From the NCBI GenBank assembly GCA_944389945.1, contig CALXOF010000002.1, positions 1 to 64,000 of the forward strand: a DNA stretch of 64,000 nucleotides, read 5' to 3'. The position numbers and the translations under genes were made by a program. Every line of letters starts with the position of its first letter. Position 1 is the first letter of the stretch. Positions 16,181 through 24,146 of this stretch are shown here, in pieces. The notes under the pieces were generated by a model, which made no database searches, had not been told where the DNA came from, and saw nothing but the letters and a program-made list of their open reading frames with translations. This DNA comes from an uncultured Kiritimatiellota bacterium (GTDB taxonomy: Bacteria > Verrucomicrobiota > Kiritimatiellia > RFP12 > DVOR01).

Positions 16181-18709
16181 ATGGATATGAATCAAATGAC
16201 GGAACGGTTGCGCGAGGCGTTGACCCTGGCGCAACAGGAAGGTATCCGCCGGCAGCAGCAAACGGTGGAGCCTGAACATGTGTTGTGGGCCCTACTGACG
16301 CAGGAGCGTGGGTTGGCAGGGAGCCTGCTGACGAAGTGCGGCATCTCGTTGGAATTGGCCCGGGCCCGTGTGGCCGAGGCAATGGACCGTTTGCCGCGGG
16401 TGACGGGCTCGATGGAGGCCAACAAGGTCTACGTCTCGTCCAACCTACAGGAAATTCTGGTGGATGCCTTTGACCGCGCGAAGAAGATGGGCGATGCGTA
16501 CGTCTCCATCGAGCACGTGCTTCTGGCGATGGCCAAGCGCATGCAACTGTTGCGTGACCTAGGCCTGAGCGAGAACGCGCTTCTCTCGGCGTTGAAGGAG
16601 GTGCGCGGCAACCAGCGCATCACCAGCGACAACCCCGAAGAGAGCTATGAAGCGCTGAAGAAGTATGGCACAGACCTGGTGGAACTGGCCCGCGCGGGGA
16701 AACTTGACCCCGTAATCGGCCGCGACACGGAAATCCGCGACGTGATCCGCATCCTTTCCCGCAAGACGAAGAACAACCCCGTCCTCATCGGCGAACCCGG
16801 CGTTGGCAAGACGGCCATCGTCGAAGGCTTGGCCCAGCGTATCGTGCGCGGTGATGTGCCGGAAGGTCTGAAGAACCGCACCATCTTTGCCCTCGACATG
16901 ACAGCGTTGATGGCCGGCGCGAAATACCGCGGCGACTTCGAGGAGCGTCTGAAAGCCGTCCTGAAGGAAATCAAGGCCAGCGAAGGGCGTATCATCCTCT
17001 TCATCGATGAGATTCACACCATCGTTGGCGCGGGTAAGACCGAAGGCTCCAGCGATGCCGGCAATATGCTCAAACCCATGTTGGCGCGCGGTGAACTGCA
17101 CTGCATCGGCGCGACGACCCTGGCCGAGCACCGTCTCTATATGGAGAAGGATAAGGCCCTGGAGCGCCGCTTCCAGCCCGTGATGGTCGCCCCGCCCACC
17201 GTGGAGGACACCATCAGTATCCTGCGCGGCCTGAAGGAACGCTTCGAAGCCCACCACAACGTCCGCATCCAGGACTCCGCCCTCGTCAACGCCGCCGTGC
17301 TGAGCGACCGCTACATCCAGGACCGCTTCCTGCCCGACAAGGCCATCGACCTGCTCGATGAGGCCTGCGCAGCCATCCGCACTGAGATGGACTCCATGCC
17401 CGCCGAGCTCGACGAGCTGAGCCGTAAGGTCATGCGTTTGGAGATTGAGGAAGCCGCCCTAGCCAAGGAGAAAGACGACGCCTCCAAGAAACGTTTGGAG
17501 GAACTCCGTCAAGAGCTCGCCGACGAGAAGTCCAAGGCCGATGCCCTCAAGGCCAAGTGGCAGGAGGAGAAGAAAGCCCACGAGGCCAGCAAAGGTCTGC
17601 GTGAGCAACTCGACGCCGCCCGCCACGAACTCGAGTTGGCCCAACGGAAGTTCGACTACGCCAAGGCCGGTGAATTGCAGTACAAGACGATTCCCGAACT
17701 GGAGAAGAAACTTGCGGCCGCAGCCAAGGACACCAAGGAATCGATGCTCAGCGAGGTTGTTGGCCCCGAGGAGATTGCCGAGGCTGTCAGCCGTTGGTCT
17801 GGTGTTCCCGTGAGCAAACTGCTCGAAGGCGAACGCGAGAAACTGTTGCGTTTGGACGATGCCATCAAGGCCAAGGTCATCGGACAGGATGAGGCCGTTG
17901 AGGCTGTCTCCGACGCCGTGCTCCGTGCCCGCGCCGGTATCCGCAACCGCAACAAACCCATCGGCGCCTTCCTCTTCCTAGGCCCCACGGGCGTGGGCAA
18001 GACCGAACTCGCCCGCGTCCTGGCCGAGCAGCTCTTTGACAGCCGCGACGCGATGACGCGCATCGATATGTCCGAGTACATGGAGCGCCACAGCGTCAGC
18101 CGCTTGGTCGGCGCGCCTCCTGGATACGTCGGTTACGAAGAAGGCGGCCAACTCACCGAGGCCGTCCGCCGCAAACCCTACAGCGTCGTGTTGCTGGACG
18201 AGATCGAGAAGGCCCACCCCGATGTCTTCAAGCTCTTCCTGCAGGTCTTCGACGACGGCCGCCTGACCGACAACAAGGGTACCACCGTCAGCTTCAAGAA
18301 CACCATCATCATCATGACCTCCAACCTCGGCTCTGACCTCATCGCCAATGCCGAGAAGGAAGGCGACAAGGCTCGGCTTGAAGAGCTGGTGTCCAACCTG
18401 CTGAAGGGCAAGTTCCCTCCCGAGTTCCTCAACCGCATTGACGAGACCCTCATCTTCCGTCCGCTCTCCAAGGAAAGCCTCACGAAGATTGTCGACCTAC
18501 AGCTTAAGGATCTCGCCAATCGCTTGGCCGAGCAGGAACTCACCCTCAAGGTCTCCGCCAAGACCAAGGCCGCCATCATCGAGGAAGGCTACGACCCCGA
18601 CTTCGGTGCCCGCCCACTCAAGCGCGCCATCCAGCGTATCCTGGAGACGCCCATCGCCCACGATATCATCGCCGGCAAGTACCCGCCCGGCTCCACCGTT
18701 GCGGTTTAA
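16181..18709 (+). CDS. clpB: ATP-dependent disaggregase ClpB (Hsp100)
   Basis: 842 aa. It works with DnaK/DnaJ to pull apart aggregated protein. It has a Clp N domain (about 1-145), AAA-1 with GEPGVGKT (about 204-211) and ILFIDEIHT, the M-domain coiled coil (about 395-530), and AAA-2 with GPTGVGKTE (about 601-609), ending in the D2-small domain. The start at 16181 is set by AAGGAGG at 16165-16171, 9 nt before the ATG; in-frame codons further upstream run through the promoter. Expression appears to depend on sigma-54, which is unusual for clpB. A hairpin terminator follows 31 bp after the stop. Confidence 0.97.
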   Translation: MDMNQMTERLREALTLAQQEGIRRQQQTVEPEHVLWALLTQERGLAGSLLTKCGISLELARARVAEAMDRLPRVTGSMEANKVYVSSNLQEILVDAFDRAKKMGDAYVSIEHVLLAMAKRMQLLRDLGLSENALLSALKEVRGNQRITSDNPEESYEALKKYGTDLVELARAGKLDPVIGRDTEIRDVIRILSRKTKNNPVLIGEPGVGKTAIVEGLAQRIVRGDVPEGLKNRTIFALDMTALMAGAKYRGDFEERLKAVLKEIKASEGRIILFIDEIHTIVGAGKTEGSSDAGNMLKPMLARGELHCIGATTLAEHRLYMEKDKALERRFQPVMVAPPTVEDTISILRGLKERFEAHHNVRIQDSALVNAAVLSDRYIQDRFLPDKAIDLLDEACAAIRTEMDSMPAELDELSRKVMRLEIEEAALAKEKDDASKKRLEELRQELADEKSKADALKAKWQEEKKAHEASKGLREQLDAARHELELAQRKFDYAKAGELQYKTIPELEKKLAAAAKDTKESMLSEVVGPEEIAEAVSRWSGVPVSKLLEGEREKLLRLDDAIKAKVIGQDEAVEAVSDAVLRARAGIRNRNKPIGAFLFLGPTGVGKTELARVLAEQLFDSRDAMTRIDMSEYMERHSVSRLVGAPPGYVGYEEGGQLTEAVRRKPYSVVLLDEIEKAHPDVFKLFLQVFDDGRLTDNKGTTVSFKNTIIIMTSNLGSDLIANAEKEGDKARLEELVSNLLKGKFPPEFLNRIDETLIFRPLSKESLTKIVDLQLKDLANRLAEQELTLKVSAKTKAAIIEEGYDPDFGARPLKRAIQRILETPIAHDIIAGKYPPGSTVAV

Positions 18710-18740
18710 ACACCACTCTTGTCTCCATCAAGACACCTGG

Positions 18741-18771
18741 CCCCGCGAGGACATTGTCCCGCGGGGTTTTT
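18741..18771 (+). terminator. Rho-independent terminator after clpB
   Basis: Stem CCCCGCG (18741-18747) pairs with CGCGGGG (18760-18766), followed by TTTTT at 18767-18771. The T-run is only on the plus-strand side. Confidence 0.85.
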
Positions 18772-20125
18772 ATTCCAGTCGCTCCGTGTCTCGCATGGGA
18801 GTCCGGCGGGATGGGAAAGGCCTCCGTTGGCGTTCAGTGTTCTCCTGTCTGTCGGGACGGCGGCGTTGGTCGGCCCTGGAAAGCGCACGGCGCGCAACGG
18901 CACGGTCATGCGCCGCCCGGTCTCGGGCCGCTTGGGCCTGTTCCTCCGCAAGAGCGGCGGCTTCCTGCGCCTCATCGGCCAACACGGCACTGCGTTCGGC
19001 TCTGGCGGAGGCCCCATACCACACCCAGAGCGCGACAACGGCCGCGGCCACACAAAGCATCGCAACGACGAGCGACAACGCCACAGCGGGTCTGCGCCGC
19101 ATCCAGAGCCGGAGCGCGTGAAGCGGCGCACGACGCGCGGAGACGGGTTCATGGGAAAGGAAACGGCGGAGGTCTTCCGCCAGCGCGGCTAAATCAGGAT
19201 AACGGTCTTCCGGGCGGAAGGCCGTGGCCTTGTCGATGACGGCGGCGAGATCCGGGTCGGCGCAACGCACGGGCGGCAAGGGGGCCTCGCAAATACGCTT
19301 GGCGAAAGCCTCGGGGTCGCGCTCCGGCAACGGCGGTACACCCTCAATCAATTCACGCAGGGTGATGCCAAGGGCATATTGGTCAGTGGCGAAGTCGCTG
19401 ATGCCGCGGGCGAGCCGCTCGGGAGCCATGTAGCGCAGGGTGCCGAGCTGCGTCTCGGTCGGGTCGGAGAGCGAAGGTCCAATGCGCAGGGCGGCGGCGA
19501 TGCCGAAGTCACCAATGTGCACGTTGCCTTCGGCGTCGAGCAGGAGGTTGGCGGGTTTGACGTCGCGGTGCAGAATGCCGTTGGCGTGGGCATAGGCCAA
19601 GGCGTGGGCGGTTTGCAGACCGATTTTGGCGATGACACGCAAATCTTTCGGCGGGTGATGGGTCAGGTCTTCGCCGTCGATGAGCGCCATGGCGTAATAG
19701 AGGCAGGAGGGGGTGGAACCGGCACCGTAGACCTCGATGATGTTGGGGTGTCGCAATCGGGCGATGAGGCGGGCCTCGTTCTCGAACCGCTGCCGAGCCT
19801 CCGGGTCTTGCAAATAGGTGGGAGCGAGCACCTTCACGGCGACTCGTCTTCCCAGAGAGCGTTGCTCGGCCTCGAAGATTTCACCCATGCCTCCGCGGGC
19901 GATGCGCCGGATAAGGCGGAAGTCCGTACCGGAGAGATCGGGCAAAGGTGCTGACGTGGAGGGACGTGTCAGACCTTCCATTTCGGTCGCAAGCATCAGG
20001 AGACGCGGCAATTCCGCAAATTCCGGATGTTCGGCCGCAAAGGTTTGGGGGCCTTGCGCCTTCCCTTCCCGGCGCAAGGCCAAATAGTGCTCCACCAAAT
20101 CGGCCAATGCGGCTTCGTCGCTCAT
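18770..20125 (-). CDS. Membrane-anchored Ser/Thr protein kinase (PknB-like)
   Basis: 451 aa. The kinase domain (about 70-325) has the glycine loop IARGGMGEIF, catalytic lysine K98 (VAVKVL), HRDVKPAN with D188, DFG at 206-208 and APE at 234-236. An N-terminal region of about 65 aa (EHYLALRREGK, FAAEHPEF) is typical of planctomycetal/verrucomicrobial kinases. One transmembrane helix lies at about 346-370, followed by an Ala/Arg-rich extracytoplasmic tail. The start overlaps the ECF sigma gene by 4 bp, so kinase and sigma factor are made together and probably form one signalling pathway. Confidence 0.92.
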   Translation of the reverse strand: MSDEAALADLVEHYLALRREGKAQGPQTFAAEHPEFAELPRLLMLATEMEGLTRPSTSAPLPDLSGTDFRLIRRIARGGMGEIFEAEQRSLGRRVAVKVLAPTYLQDPEARQRFENEARLIARLRHPNIIEVYGAGSTPSCLYYAMALIDGEDLTHHPPKDLRVIAKIGLQTAHALAYAHANGILHRDVKPANLLLDAEGNVHIGDFGIAAALRIGPSLSDPTETQLGTLRYMAPERLARGISDFATDQYALGITLRELIEGVPPLPERDPEAFAKRICEAPLPPVRCADPDLAAVIDKATAFRPEDRYPDLAALAEDLRRFLSHEPVSARRAPLHALRLWMRRRPAVALSLVVAMLCVAAAVVALWVWYGASARAERSAVLADEAQEAAALAEEQAQAARDRAAHDRAVARRALSRADQRRRPDRQENTERQRRPFPSRRTPMRDTERLE

Positions 20126-20691
20126 GGGCGGAACTCCGTCAATTCAAGCAAGCGACGCTGAAGCCGTTGCAAGGCACGCACATAACGGAGGCTGGCGGCC
20201 TTTTGGGTGAGGCCAAGGGCCTCAGCGCAGTCGGTGTTGGAGAGTCCGTCGAAGTGGCGAAGCTCCAAGATTTGACGGTCGGCCTCCGGTAACGCGGCAA
20301 GGGTCCTGCGAAGCAAGGCATGCCGATCCTCCCGTGCGGCGTGGGTCATGGGGCCGGTGACGGTGGCGGCAAAGCGTTCCCAGGCAGACTGGGCCTCGGT
20401 GTTTGGGCAATCTTCTGGCGCAACCTCTTTGTAGGCGTCGCGTTTAGCGCTTTGCAGATGGCGGCGTTCCAGGTCTGCGAGAGTTTGGAAAAGAATGGTC
20501 CGGAGTTTGAGGTAGAGAGGGATGTCGGGACGATCGGTGAAGAACGCGGGGCGCGCGCAAGCCGAGGCAAAGGTCTCCTGCACCACGTCCTCAGGCGAAA
20601 CGCGACGCAAGAGCACCGGATTGAGATTGCGCACCGCCAACGCCAAAAGACGTTCCCGATGCGCCTCGAATGCCTCAGGGATTGAGGACAT
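20122..20691 (-). CDS. ECF-type RNA polymerase sigma factor
   Basis: 189 aa. Region 2 includes LLRRVSPEDVVQETFASAC and region 4 ends with LPEADRQILELRHFDGLSNTDCAEALGLTQKAASLRYVRAL as the helix-turn-helix. No anti-sigma gene is visible. Instead the gene overlaps a Ser/Thr kinase gene, as in ECF groups thought to be controlled by phosphorylation. The ATG at 20691 is chosen; AAAGGAGG lies about 14 nt upstream. Longer in-frame extensions would run far into the metallo-hydrolase gene. Its first 17 bp overlap the 3' end of that gene. Confidence 0.9.
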   Translation of the reverse strand: MSSIPEAFEAHRERLLALAVRNLNPVLLRRVSPEDVVQETFASACARPAFFTDRPDIPLYLKLRTILFQTLADLERRHLQSAKRDAYKEVAPEDCPNTEAQSAWERFAATVTGPMTHAAREDRHALLRRTLAALPEADRQILELRHFDGLSNTDCAEALGLTQKAASLRYVRALQRLQRRLLELTEFRP

Positions 20692-21505
20692 AGCGGAAAC
20701 CGGAGGCCTCCTTTGAGATTTTGCCAAGGCCGGGATATGGCAGGTGCATCCCGACGATGGGCTTGCCGGAGTCGGCGGCACGTCCATACAGACGCAGACG
20801 CGTCTCAGCGGCTTTGACGGGGTCGACGTCGTAGGTCGAGCTGACCTCCGGACGTGGGATTTGGACGGCCGCGGCATGGAGAAGATCGCCGACAATCAAG
20901 ACCGCGTTCGTCTCATAGGCGGTGTGGCCGGGCGTGTGGCCGGAGGCATCAAGGGCGATGACCCCGGGAAGCGGAGCCTCGCCGAAGGCAAAGGTCTTGA
21001 CGCGTCCCGTATAGGCGGCGAGAACTTTGCGGGCAAGGGTGCCGTTGCGTCCGGGCTGTTCCAACCAATAGGCACGCTCTGGTTCAGAAACGTGGAGCGT
21101 GGCCTTGGGGAAGACGGCGGCGCCGGAGACATCGATCAGACCGCCGATATGGTCGCCGTGCATATGGGTGAGCAGGATGTCTTCGATGGCGTCCGGTTGA
21201 ATAGCGGCCGCCTTGAGCGTGGCGAGCAAGGATCCGCGCGTACCGCCATTGCCGGCGTCCACCAGAATGTCGCGCCCCTCATGCCGCAAGAGAAAGGCAT
21301 TGATTGAGGAGCGGGCGGTGGGGCCTCCGGCCAGGGTGGCGAAGTCTGTCTCGGAGAGCGTTGGGAAGAGACGCTTGGCCATGGACGAGGGGGCGTCTTG
21401 GATGGCGATGAGCGTGTCCTCGCCGAAGGCGAAGGTGCGCGGGGGCTCGGCACCAACGACGCAAGCGGCACAAAACATTGCCGCAATCATAACGTGTCTC
21501 CGCAT
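20675..21505 (-). CDS. Secreted metallo-beta-lactamase-fold hydrolase
   Basis: 276 aa with a signal peptide (about 1-19, AACVVGA). The zinc motif HMHGDH is at 114-119, with GHTPGHTAYE supplying a later histidine. The layout resembles lactonase-like members of the superfamily, but substrate is not readable from sequence. The second ATG (21505) is preferred: AAAGGAG at 21512-21518 sits 6 nt before it, while it abuts the first ATG at 21511. A TGC-TAAACT promoter lies just upstream. The 3' end overlaps the ECF sigma gene, so all three may be co-transcribed. Confidence 0.85.
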   Translation of the reverse strand: MRRHVMIAAMFCAACVVGAEPPRTFAFGEDTLIAIQDAPSSMAKRLFPTLSETDFATLAGGPTARSSINAFLLRHEGRDILVDAGNGGTRGSLLATLKAAAIQPDAIEDILLTHMHGDHIGGLIDVSGAAVFPKATLHVSEPERAYWLEQPGRNGTLARKVLAAYTGRVKTFAFGEAPLPGVIALDASGHTPGHTAYETNAVLIVGDLLHAAAVQIPRPEVSSTYDVDPVKAAETRLRLYGRAADSGKPIVGMHLPYPGLGKISKEASGFRYVLNP

Positions 21506-21526
21506 AAGCATCTCCTTTCTTGCGAC

Positions 21527-21535
21527 AGTTTAGCA
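21527..21535 (-). promoter_or_regulatory. Extended -10 promoter of the metallo-hydrolase gene
   Basis: TGC-TAAACT on the minus strand, followed at a short distance by AAAGGAG (21512-21518) and the ATG at 21505. Confidence 0.5.
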
Positions 21536-21539
21536 AAGC

Positions 21540-21572
21540 CCCCGCGGCAAAGGCAAGGTGCCCGCCGCGGGG
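21540..21572 (-). terminator. GC hairpin after the FGE-fold gene
   Basis: CCCCGCGG (21540-21547) pairs with CCGCGGGG (21565-21572), 15 bp after the stop of the FGE-fold gene. Downstream bases on the minus strand (GCTTTGC) give only a weak T-run, so termination may be partial. Confidence 0.5.
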
Positions 21573-21586
21573 ATTGGTTGGGAGAA

Positions 21587-22627
21587 TCAGCGCATACCCT
21601 TACCGCGGCGTTCCCCGCCCTTGGCTCGGCCTTCCCCACGTCCCTTGGGACGATTGGGCTTGTCATCGGAAGCGACCTTGACGACACGGAAGCCGACATC
21701 ATCCGCGCCTGCGGCGGCCTCGCGTCCAAAGGAGACCTCCTCCGTGCGGCAGTCTGTGCGGCGAGACTTCCAGGAACCGCCCTTCACAATCTTCTGCCCC
21801 TCCGCACCGGGCAGATTCGTGGAGGTCCACTCCCAACAATTTCCCCACATGTCCGCGGCACCGCAAGCAGCCAACGTAGAGGCGTAGGCGTCCACGGGCG
21901 CCGTGCCTTCACGCACACCGCAGTTGAAGTCGGCGTCCTTGGGCATATGGCCGGCGGCGAAAGACCATTCTTCCTCGGTCGGCAAACGATAAAGCGCCTT
22001 GCCGTCTGCCTTACCGGTGAGCCATGCGCAATACGCGACCGCATCCGCATAGGAGACATTCACGACCGGGTGTCGTGCCTTGTCCGCCGCTTCACACCCC
22101 TCCGGCAAGGGAAGCCCCGTGGCCTTGGCAAAGGCCGCATAATCCGCGTTTGTCACGGGAAAACGGGCGATGGAGACATCGAGCCCCGCACCTATCACGG
22201 GCAGATAATCGGCCTTGGTGTCCCGAGAGCCGGGCATAAGACGCGGGTCTTTGAAACGGCGCAGGGATTGCTCGATGCGTTTCTCGCGGGTGGCGACCAT
22301 CTCATCCACAATCGCCTGCATCTCCTCAACCTTGGAGGCATGCTTGGCCGTGAGTTTGAGTTCTTCAAGCTTGGCCTTTTTGCGGGCCAGGACGGCGTCG
22401 TAATTCTTGGCCACTTGCTCGCGCAACGCGGCGAGATTTGCCTCAGAAGGGTCACGGCGGTAGTCCGCGATGAGCGTGCGCGTGGCTTCGTTAAGCTCGG
22501 GCCGTTCCTTTTCGATGACGGTGCTGTATTTGTGCAGCTTGGCCTCGGCGTTGGGCGTTGGTGCGGCCACGGCGGTGGCGGCGAGCAGGGTGGCGCAGAG
22601 CGCCACAGAAAGGTGTTTCGCGTTCAT
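21587..22627 (-). CDS. Secreted FGE/sulfatase-modifying-factor fold protein
   Basis: 346 aa. It has a signal peptide (about 1-22, AAPTPNA), a helical, Lys/Glu-rich segment (about 25-125) and an FGE-sulfatase domain (about 140-325). Domain marks are RFPVTNADYAAF, HPVVNVSYADAVAYCAWL, YRLPTEEEWSFAA, WGNCWEWTS and IVKGGSWKS. Catalytic FGE enzymes carry a specific cysteine pair near the C-terminus; the cysteines here do not clearly match, so it may be a non-catalytic member. The tail is rich in Gly/Arg/Lys (GRGEGRAKGGERRGKG). No sulfatase gene is nearby. AAGGAG precedes the ATG. Confidence 0.85.
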   Translation of the reverse strand: MNAKHLSVALCATLLAATAVAAPTPNAEAKLHKYSTVIEKERPELNEATRTLIADYRRDPSEANLAALREQVAKNYDAVLARKKAKLEELKLTAKHASKVEEMQAIVDEMVATREKRIEQSLRRFKDPRLMPGSRDTKADYLPVIGAGLDVSIARFPVTNADYAAFAKATGLPLPEGCEAADKARHPVVNVSYADAVAYCAWLTGKADGKALYRLPTEEEWSFAAGHMPKDADFNCGVREGTAPVDAYASTLAACGAADMWGNCWEWTSTNLPGAEGQKIVKGGSWKSRRTDCRTEEVSFGREAAAGADDVGFRVVKVASDDKPNRPKGRGEGRAKGGERRGKGMR

Positions 22628-22711
22628 GATTCGCTCCTTGTTGGATTCGGGCCCTCACGGCCCTACCTTCAAGAACGCAAAACAAAACGAAAATCCACAA
22701 CCTTTTTTCGC

Positions 22712-24049
22712 TCAGTCGGCGTAGAGGGTCTGCGGGGCGGCGCGGGTAATGGTGAGGGAAAGGGTGTCACCGGGACGAAGCCCTTCGGGCGGAGTGAAGA
22801 CGACAATCTTGTTGCCGGAGGTGCGGCCGGACCAGCGGGTCTTGTTACGGAGGCTGGGGCCTTCGGCCAGAACGGTCTGGACGGTGCCGACAAGGGCCTG
22901 GTTGATTTGCGTCCCGCGGGCGTCCTGGTCTTCCAACAGGATTTGATTGCGGCGCGCCTTCTCCTCATCGGAGACATCGTCCTCCCATGTAGCGGAGACG
23001 GTGCCGGGGCGGGGGGAATACTTGAAGATGAAAGCGTTGTCGAAGTGGGCCTCCTCCATCAGCGTACGCGTGGCCTGGAAGTCCTCCTCCGTCTCGCCGG
23101 GGAAACCGACAATGACGTCGGTGGTGAGGGCGAGGTCGGGCACGGCCTCGCGGAGGCGGGCCACGGCGCTGAGGTAGCCCTCGCGCGTGTAGCCGCGGCG
23201 CATCCGGGAAAGGACGGCGTCGGAACCGCTCTGGACGGGCAGATGGAGGTGGCGGCAGAGTTTGAGCTCCTCGCGGAAGAGACGGATGAGTTCGTCGTTC
23301 ACTCCGGCGGGATGGCCGCTGGTGAAGCGGATGCGCTCAATACCGGGGATGGCGGCGACGGCCTCGAGCAGACGCGGGAAGGGGATGGTATAGCCGCCGG
23401 GTGAGGGCGGGTCGGAGTCGTCGAAGGCGGGTGTACGCAGACCATAGTTCATGATGGACTGCCCCAGGAGCGTCACTTCGCGCACACCCTGCTCCGCGAG
23501 GGCTCGGACTTCGGCAAGGACCTCGCGGGCGGGACGGCTCCACTCGTCCCCGCGCACGTCTGGCACAATGCAGTAGGTGCACCGGCGATTGCATCCCAAC
23601 AGGATAGTGACAAAGGCCGAGAAGCCCTCCACCACATGGCCGCTCGGCGCATCGGGTTGTTCGTGCGGTCCGCGCAGAGCCAACGTAGAACGCCCCTGCA
23701 ACGCGGCCTCCACCGCCGGGGCCACGCGTTCGGCACACCGCGTGCCGATGGCGAAGTCCAGTCGCGGCAAACGCTTGAAAAGTTCTTCGCCCAACCGCTG
23801 GGCCATGCACCCCATCACGCCGACCACGCGCCCCGGACGCTCCCGCTTGGAAGCACAGAGAAGCCCCAGCTTGCCAAGCGCCTTGTCCTCGGCCTTGCCG
23901 CGCACCGAGCAGGTGTTCACGATGACGATGTCCGCCTCTTCCTCGGAGGGGGCCTGCGTATGGCCGGCGTCGAGCAACGCGCGTGCGGCGGCCTCGCTCT
24001 CGCGGACATTCATCTGGCAACCATAGGTGTGGAAGGCAAAAGTCGGCAT
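22712..24049 (-). CDS. miaB: tRNA-2-methylthio-N6-dimethylallyladenosine synthase
   Basis: 445 aa radical-SAM methylthiotransferase that modifies i6A37 in tRNAs reading UNN codons. The N-terminal [4Fe-4S] cluster cysteines are C11 (YGCQMN), C47 (NTCSVR) and C81 (GCMAQ). The radical-SAM CxxxCxxC is C153, C157, C160 (GCNRRCTYC). A TRAM domain forms the C-terminus. The start at 24049 is preceded by GAGGAG and, further back, TGG-TATACT. The gene is divergent from the antiporter. miaA is not in the window. Confidence 0.95.
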   Translation of the reverse strand: MPTFAFHTYGCQMNVRESEAAARALLDAGHTQAPSEEEADIVIVNTCSVRGKAEDKALGKLGLLCASKRERPGRVVGVMGCMAQRLGEELFKRLPRLDFAIGTRCAERVAPAVEAALQGRSTLALRGPHEQPDAPSGHVVEGFSAFVTILLGCNRRCTYCIVPDVRGDEWSRPAREVLAEVRALAEQGVREVTLLGQSIMNYGLRTPAFDDSDPPSPGGYTIPFPRLLEAVAAIPGIERIRFTSGHPAGVNDELIRLFREELKLCRHLHLPVQSGSDAVLSRMRRGYTREGYLSAVARLREAVPDLALTTDVIVGFPGETEEDFQATRTLMEEAHFDNAFIFKYSPRPGTVSATWEDDVSDEEKARRNQILLEDQDARGTQINQALVGTVQTVLAEGPSLRNKTRWSGRTSGNKIVVFTPPEGLRPGDTLSLTITRAAPQTLYAD

Positions 24050-24074
24050 AGTCGCTCCTCTAAAAACGCGCGAC

Positions 24075-24083
24075 AGTATACCA
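24075..24083 (-). promoter_or_regulatory. Extended -10 promoter of miaB
   Basis: TGG-TATACT on the minus strand. About 25 nt separate it from the ATG at 24049, including a GAGGAG ribosome site. Confidence 0.6.
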
Positions 24084-24089
24084 CATCCT

Positions 24090-24120
24090 TGACTGACGAA
24101 ACGAACGCAAGTGACTGACG
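24090..24120. promoter_or_regulatory. Direct repeat between miaB and antiporter promoters
   Basis: TGACTGACG occurs at 24090-24098 and again at 24112-24120, exactly 22 bp apart (two helical turns). It lies between the two divergent -10 elements, a plausible site for a shared regulator. Confidence 0.35.
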
Positions 24121-24130
24121 CGCGAAAGTG

Positions 24131-24139
24131 TGGTACAAT
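24131..24139 (+). promoter_or_regulatory. Extended -10 promoter of the antiporter gene
   Basis: TGG-TACAAT with TACAAT at 24134-24139, 7 bp before the ATG at 24147. A leaderless transcript is predicted. Confidence 0.6.
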
Positions 24140-24146
24140 CCCAGGC

